Assembly (NCBI GenBank): GCA_946628455.1
Contig: CAMOWP010000006.1
Span: 1-23,327 of the forward strand
DNA from: an uncultured Clostridia bacterium
Lineage (GTDB): Bacteria; Bacillota; Clostridia; Oscillospirales; Acutalibacteraceae
DNA: 23,327 nt
Direction of reading: 5' to 3'
The notes beneath the pieces were generated by a model. That model ran no database searches and was not told where the DNA came from. It worked only from the letters and a program-made list of their open reading frames with translations. Below, piece by piece: positions 20,845-23,327 of the stretch (the stretch's first letter is position 1; every line of letters begins with the position of its first letter). Made by a program: the position numbers and the translations under genes.

Positions 20845-20867
20845 GAAACAGTCCGCAGGACTGTTTC
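20845..20867. repeat. Perfect 10-bp hairpin with GCA loop
   Basis: GAAACAGTCC, loop GCA, GGACTGTTTC. No T-run follows, so not a terminator. It is one of several 2- or 3-base-loop hairpins in the block. Confidence 0.85.
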
Positions 20868-20873
20868 TCCCGA

Positions 20874-20918
20874 TTTCGGCAAAAGTCTGAATTATTTTCA
20901 ATTTGTGTTTTGCCGAAA
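20874..20918. repeat. 11-bp inverted repeat
   Basis: TTTCGGCAAAA (20874-20884) and TTTTGCCGAAA (20908-20918) are perfect inverted arms around 23 AT-rich bases. Confidence 0.8.
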
Positions 20919-20930
20919 CCGGTGTGCTTT

Positions 20931-20948
20931 TCGCCGGTTCGAGTCCGG
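20931..20948 (+). repeat. Antisense T-arm fragment, copy 2
   Basis: The 18 bases TCGCCGGTTCGAGTCCGG are the exact reverse complement, on this strand, of plus-strand bases 21005-21022 in the intact tRNA gene. In the tRNA transcript it would lie after the terminator as an antisense copy of the T-arm. Confidence 0.88.
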
Positions 20949-20956
20949 AATATAAA

Positions 20957-20992
20957 ACAAATAAAGGATACCAAATGGTATCCTTTATTTGT
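20957..20992 (-). terminator. Terminator of tRNA-Thr
   Basis: A perfect 16-bp stem (20957-20972 with 20977-20992, loop ATTT on the minus strand) begins immediately after the encoded CCA and is followed by TTTATATT. Confidence 0.9.
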
Positions 20993-21068
20993 TGGAGCTG
21001 GTGGCCGGACTCGAACCGGCGACCTGCGCATTACGAATGCGCTGCTCTACCAACTGAGCCACACCAGC
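20993..21068 (-). tRNA. tRNA-Thr, anticodon CGU
   Basis: A 76-base tRNA with the 3' CCA encoded. Acceptor GCTGGTG/CACCAGC; D-arm GCTC/GAGC; anticodon stem GCGCA/TGCGC with loop TTCGTAA (anticodon CGT at 21035-21033, reading ACG); T-arm GCCGG TTCGAGT CCGGC. All stems pair perfectly. Terminator directly downstream. Its upstream side is the 127-base repeat unit, so its promoter is probably within or near that repeat. Confidence 0.97.
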
Positions 21069-21079
21069 AAATTATTAAA

Positions 21080-21206
21080 TTTACAAATCAAAAAGCAGCG
21101 AAGCGAAATTTTGATTTGAGAGGAGAAACATACGGAGTGATTTTTTACACAATGCGAAGCATTGTGTTTCAATCACGGAGTGTGCTTCGACGAGAGCCAC
21201 ACCAGC
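21080..21206. repeat. 127-base repeat unit A ending in a tRNA-Thr 5' fragment
   Basis: Begins TTTACAAATCAAAAAGCAG and ends with GAGCCACACCAGC, the complement of the first 13 bases of tRNA-Thr. It holds a hairpin CAAATCAAAA/TTTTGATTTG with GCGAAGC at its tip (21098-21104). A second hairpin, ACACAATGC-GAA-GCATTGTGT (21147-21167), is enclosed by GTGATT/AATCAC. It carries the plus-strand copy of the 23-base repeat (21118-21140). Confidence 0.9.
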
Positions 21207-21220
21207 GGTTATTAGTTTTT

Positions 21221-21347
21221 TTTACAAATCAAAAAGCAGGCGAAGCCGAATTTTGATTTGAAAGGAGTAGCATTCGGAGTGATTGTCAGTAAAACGCTTG
21301 CGTTTTGCTTTAATCACGGAGTGTGCTTCGACGAGAGCCACACCGGC
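21221..21347. repeat. 127-base repeat unit B ending in a tRNA-Thr 5' fragment
   Basis: Same length and layout as unit A, starting 141 bases later. The first hairpin has the same outer arms with GGC-GAA-GCC at its tip. The second has a different stem (AAAACG-CTTG-CGTTTT) inside the same GTGATT/AATCAC frame. The last 33 bases before the final positions (21312-21344) are identical to 21171-21203. The tRNA 5' fragment has one change (CACCGGC). Confidence 0.9.
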
Positions 21348-21389
21348 ATTTCATTTAACATTTCCGACAGCCTATATATTATATTTTAT

Positions 21390-21407
21390 CTTGATGAAAA
21401 AATCAAG
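21390..21407 (-). terminator. Weak hairpin at the end of pncC
   Basis: CTTGAT/ATCAAG, a 6-bp stem overlapping the pncC stop and followed on the minus strand by ATAAAATAT. It is a poor but possible terminator. Confidence 0.3.
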
Positions 21408-21879
21408 TATTATTTAATAAATCATATAAAGTATTAAAAACAAAGTCAACAGAGGACTGCCTAACCTGCTGTCTGCCGAGGTCACCGAAGCGCTTCGTGA
21501 AGCTTAATGCTTTGCCGTTAAGGTAAAAGCCGAAGCAGACCATACCGACGGGTTTTCGGTCCGTTCCTCCGCCCGGGCCTGCTATTCCCGTTACGCCGAC
21601 TCCGATTTCGCTTCCCGTTTCCCTTGCAACGCCCTCAGCCATTTCGCGGGCAACCTCCTCGCTTACAACGCCAACAGCCTCAATAGTTTCACTTTTAACG
21701 CCGAGATATTTTATTTTAGCCGAATTTGCGTAGGTTGTAAACGAAACATCAAGCACATATGAAGCGTTGGGCACGTTAACAAGGGTTGCCGAACAGAGCC
21801 CTGCCGTACAGGACTCTGCAAACGAAATGTGATAACCCTTTTCAATTAATAAATCAACAACCTTATCTTCAATTGCCAT
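21403..21879 (-). CDS. pncC: Nicotinamide-nucleotide amidohydrolase (CinA C-terminal family)
   Basis: This 158-residue protein deamidates nicotinamide mononucleotide to nicotinate mononucleotide, recycling NAD in the cytoplasm. Family motifs: SFAESCTAGLCSATLVNV (catalytic Ser/Thr region), VVSEEVAREMAEGVA and GVTGIAGPGGGTDRKPVGMV. It is the stand-alone form without the N-terminal molybdopterin-like domain of full CinA. It begins two bases after the stop of the phosphoesterase gene, with only a weak ribosome site (AGAAGAAAT), so translation is probably coupled. No membrane or export signals are present. Confidence 0.94.
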   Translation of the reverse strand: MAIEDKVVDLLIEKGYHISFAESCTAGLCSATLVNVPNASYVLDVSFTTYANSAKIKYLGVKSETIEAVGVVSEEVAREMAEGVARETGSEIGVGVTGIAGPGGGTDRKPVGMVCFGFYLNGKALSFTKRFGDLGRQQVRQSSVDFVFNTLYDLLNNT

Positions 21880-21881
21880 AG

Positions 21882-23078
21882 TTATTTCTTCTTGATTTTA
21901 AAAGTTTTTGTAACTGAAGGAGCATTCTTATACTTACCCTTGAACACAACCTTAACCTTATATTTACCAGGCTTTTTCCTGCCCTTTGAATATTTCACTG
22001 TATAGTATTTAGGGCTGACCTTTTTGCCGTAAACGTCTGTTACGGTTACCTTCGGCTTCTTAGCCTTGCCGTCGTATTTATAAGTGCTCTTTGAGAGCTT
22101 TACGTTTTTGACATAAAGATTTATTCTTATATTGTATTTCGGCATATATTTGCTCTTATCAAAATTCCTTGCGCGAAAAACGACCTCGTTGTTATAAACC
22201 TCAACCATATAGCCGATTCCGTTTTCGTTATAATCGCCGTCCTTGTTTTCAACGCCGAGCGACGGAAGATTTACGGAGTGGATATTGCCGATTTTCTGAT
22301 AAGTATATTTCTTGCTGAAGCCCGTATGAAGATGGCCTGTAATAAATATCGTATTCGGATATTTATTCATTATCTTCTTAAGCTTATCGGACTGAGCGCC
22401 GATTGAGCCTGCGGACTTGATTGCAGTGCCCCAGGTATCGGGAAGGCCGTGAGTATCCTTAAGCGGCTGATGAGCGATAACAAAAGTCGGATGATGCTTC
22501 TTCTGCGCGGACTTAAGCTCTTTATCGAGCCATTTGAGCTGCTTATCGCTGAGCTCCGCCTCCTCAAGAAGAATTTCGTCGCTTCCGAGAACTATGAACT
22601 TAAAGCCCCTGATTGTATAGCTGTAGCTGAGCTTTTTAATTCTCAGCTTGCTGCCTGCGCGGCGGTTAAGGTCGTTTGTAAAATTAACAAACGATGCCTT
22701 TGCTGTGTCATATTCATGCATTCTGATATCGTGGTTACCGGTTGCGTTAATATAATTCTTAACGCCCATATCCTTGATATCGTCATAAACCCAGCTCCAC
22801 TCGTCAGGGATAGAATTTTCGGTTATATCTCCTGCGAGAACGAGAGCGTCAATTCTTCCCGTTTTGTTTTCCTTAACGTCCTTTGCAGACGAGATAAGAA
22901 ACGGCTCGCGCTCCTTGAGATAATTTGAAACCTGCGGGTCTCCCCAGGCAACAAAATGAAGCTTGATTTTATCGCTGTTTTCAGGCTCGATTTTCTGAGA
23001 TTTTGCAAACGCAGTTGAAGGGATAAAGCAAAGTGCAAGAAGCACTATTGACATTAGTAATGCAGAAAATTTTTTCAT
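21882..23078 (-). CDS. Secreted metallophosphoesterase with C-terminal Ig-like domain
   Basis: This 398-residue protein has a signal peptide MKKFSALLMSIVLLALCFIP, with probable cleavage after STAFA. A calcineurin-like phosphoesterase domain (about 38-300) follows, with motifs LHFVAWGDPQ, LVLAGDITEN, INATGNHDIR, FVIAHQPL and IFITGHLHTG. The usual first-motif DxH is DPQ here, so metal site one has Gln instead of His. The last 80 residues hold a domain with YKYDGKAKKPKVTVTDVYGK and YYTVKYSKGRKKPGKYKVKV, an Ig-like fold found repeatedly on clostridial surface proteins and probably a cell-surface module. The tail is strongly basic. Substrate unknown; an extracellular nucleotide, phospholipid or sugar phosphate is possible. 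AAGGCGGTG lies before the ATG. It stands 14 bases after folD and 2 before pncC. Confidence 0.88.
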   Translation of the reverse strand: MKKFSALLMSIVLLALCFIPSTAFAKSQKIEPENSDKIKLHFVAWGDPQVSNYLKEREPFLISSAKDVKENKTGRIDALVLAGDITENSIPDEWSWVYDDIKDMGVKNYINATGNHDIRMHEYDTAKASFVNFTNDLNRRAGSKLRIKKLSYSYTIRGFKFIVLGSDEILLEEAELSDKQLKWLDKELKSAQKKHHPTFVIAHQPLKDTHGLPDTWGTAIKSAGSIGAQSDKLKKIMNKYPNTIFITGHLHTGFSKKYTYQKIGNIHSVNLPSLGVENKDGDYNENGIGYMVEVYNNEVVFRARNFDKSKYMPKYNIRINLYVKNVKLSKSTYKYDGKAKKPKVTVTDVYGKKVSPKYYTVKYSKGRKKPGKYKVKVVFKGKYKNAPSVTKTFKIKKK

Positions 23079-23092
23079 ATTTTCACCGCCTT

Positions 23093-23327
23093 TTACTCTG
23101 TAATTGAGTTTTGGAGCTTAGCTGCAGTAAGCGTATTTCTCATTAGCATAGCTATAGTCATAGGGCCTACGCCGCCAGGAACGGGAGTAATGAAGGAGCA
23201 CTTATCCTTAACGTTTTCATAGTCAACGTCGCCGCAAAGCTTGCCGTTTTCATCTCTGTTCATACCGACGTCGATAACAATTGCGCCCTCTTTTACCATA
23301 TCGGCTGTAACTCGCTTTGTCTTGCCG
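23093..23327 (-). CDS. folD: FolD, methylenetetrahydrofolate dehydrogenase/cyclohydrolase (3' end only)
   Basis: The frame runs off the window edge; 78 C-terminal residues are visible. The segment VTADMVKEGAIVIDVGMNRD and the signature PVPGGVGPMTIAMLMRNT are diagnostic of FolD, which interconverts methylene-, methenyl- and formyl-tetrahydrofolate in the cytoplasm. The ATG at 23299 is internal (the frame stays open upstream as GKTKRVTAD) and is not the start. The phosphoesterase gene begins 14 bases after the folD stop with no terminator between, suggesting co-transcription. Confidence 0.97.
   Translation of the reverse strand, partial: GKTKRVTADMVKEGAIVIDVGMNRDENGKLCGDVDYENVKDKCSFITPVPGGVGPMTIAMLMRNTLTAAKLQNSITE

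Noticed and set aside
20736..20947. Integration (att) sites from a mobile element in a tRNA gene
   Set aside because: The 17-base direct repeats lie only 195 bases apart, in antisense orientation to the tRNA, with no integrase or cargo between them.
20730..21256. Several open frames of 90-130 codons over the tRNA region on both strands
   Set aside because: They read through the tRNA-Thr gene, its terminator and the repeats. Stretches such as WWPDSNRRPAHYECAALPTE are translated tRNA, a well-known annotation artefact.
20674..21347. Possible CRISPR array
   Set aside because: The repeats are two units of 127 bases plus scattered inverted pieces, not short regular repeats with unique spacers, and no cas genes are present.

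Overview
This window looks like chromosomal DNA from a gut-type anaerobic member of the Bacillota, class Clostridia, most likely Oscillospirales/Ruminococcaceae. The evidence is indirect: Shine-Dalgarno sites of the GGAGG type, AT-rich intergenic DNA around moderate-GC genes, acetate kinase beside tmcAL, a YdbC-type PC4 protein, an extracytoplasmic sigma factor with a membrane-bound partner, and a secreted protein carrying the 'YDGKAKKP' Ig-like domain seen on clostridial surface proteins. No plasmid, phage, transposase, CRISPR or rRNA gene is visible.

Layout. Bases 1-2045 (+): the 3' end of an unrecognised zinc-ribbon gene, then a membrane-anchored sialidase-like protein. Bases 2073-6583 (-): a compact operon alaS - HIT protein - phosphoribosyltransferase - thrH - two-helix membrane protein, mostly with overlapping or nearly touching genes. 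Bases 6684-8165 (-): ackA and a ydbC-like gene. ackA is divergent from tmcAL (8278-9339, +) across an AT-rich promoter region. Bases 9363-11420 (-): a PTP-type phosphatase with its own promoter, and a sigma factor/membrane regulator pair. Bases 11509-12855 (-): a MATE exporter. Bases 12965-16872 (-): sbcD-sbcC. Bases 17046-19286 (-): fucU-fucI, for L-fucose. Bases 19669-20430 (-): a nucleosidase-like protein. Bases 20674-21347: a repeat-rich non-coding block around tRNA-Thr(CGU). Bases 21403-23327 (-): folD (3' end) - secreted metallophosphoesterase - pncC.

How the genes fit together. Most are housekeeping: translation (alaS, tRNA-Thr, tmcAL), repair (sbcCD), acetate production (ackA) and one-carbon metabolism (folD). 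The sialidase-like protein and the fucose genes suggest a cell meeting host glycans such as mucin, but no fucose kinase, aldolase or transporter lies in the window. ackA uses acetyl phosphate/acetate, and TmcAL consumes acetate and ATP to acetylate tRNA-Met, so their shared upstream region is a sensible metabolic link.

The least ordinary stretch is about 19.3-21.35 kb. It contains a perfect inverted repeat on the fuc promoter, a startless 88-codon open frame opposite a tiny ORF whose Shine-Dalgarno sits in a hairpin, and then a tRNA-Thr gene embedded in partial copies of its own ends. Among these lie several near-perfect hairpins, three containing the heptamer GCGAAGC. I see no clear new defence or mobile system. 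The tRNA-derived repeat block is the best candidate for something undescribed.
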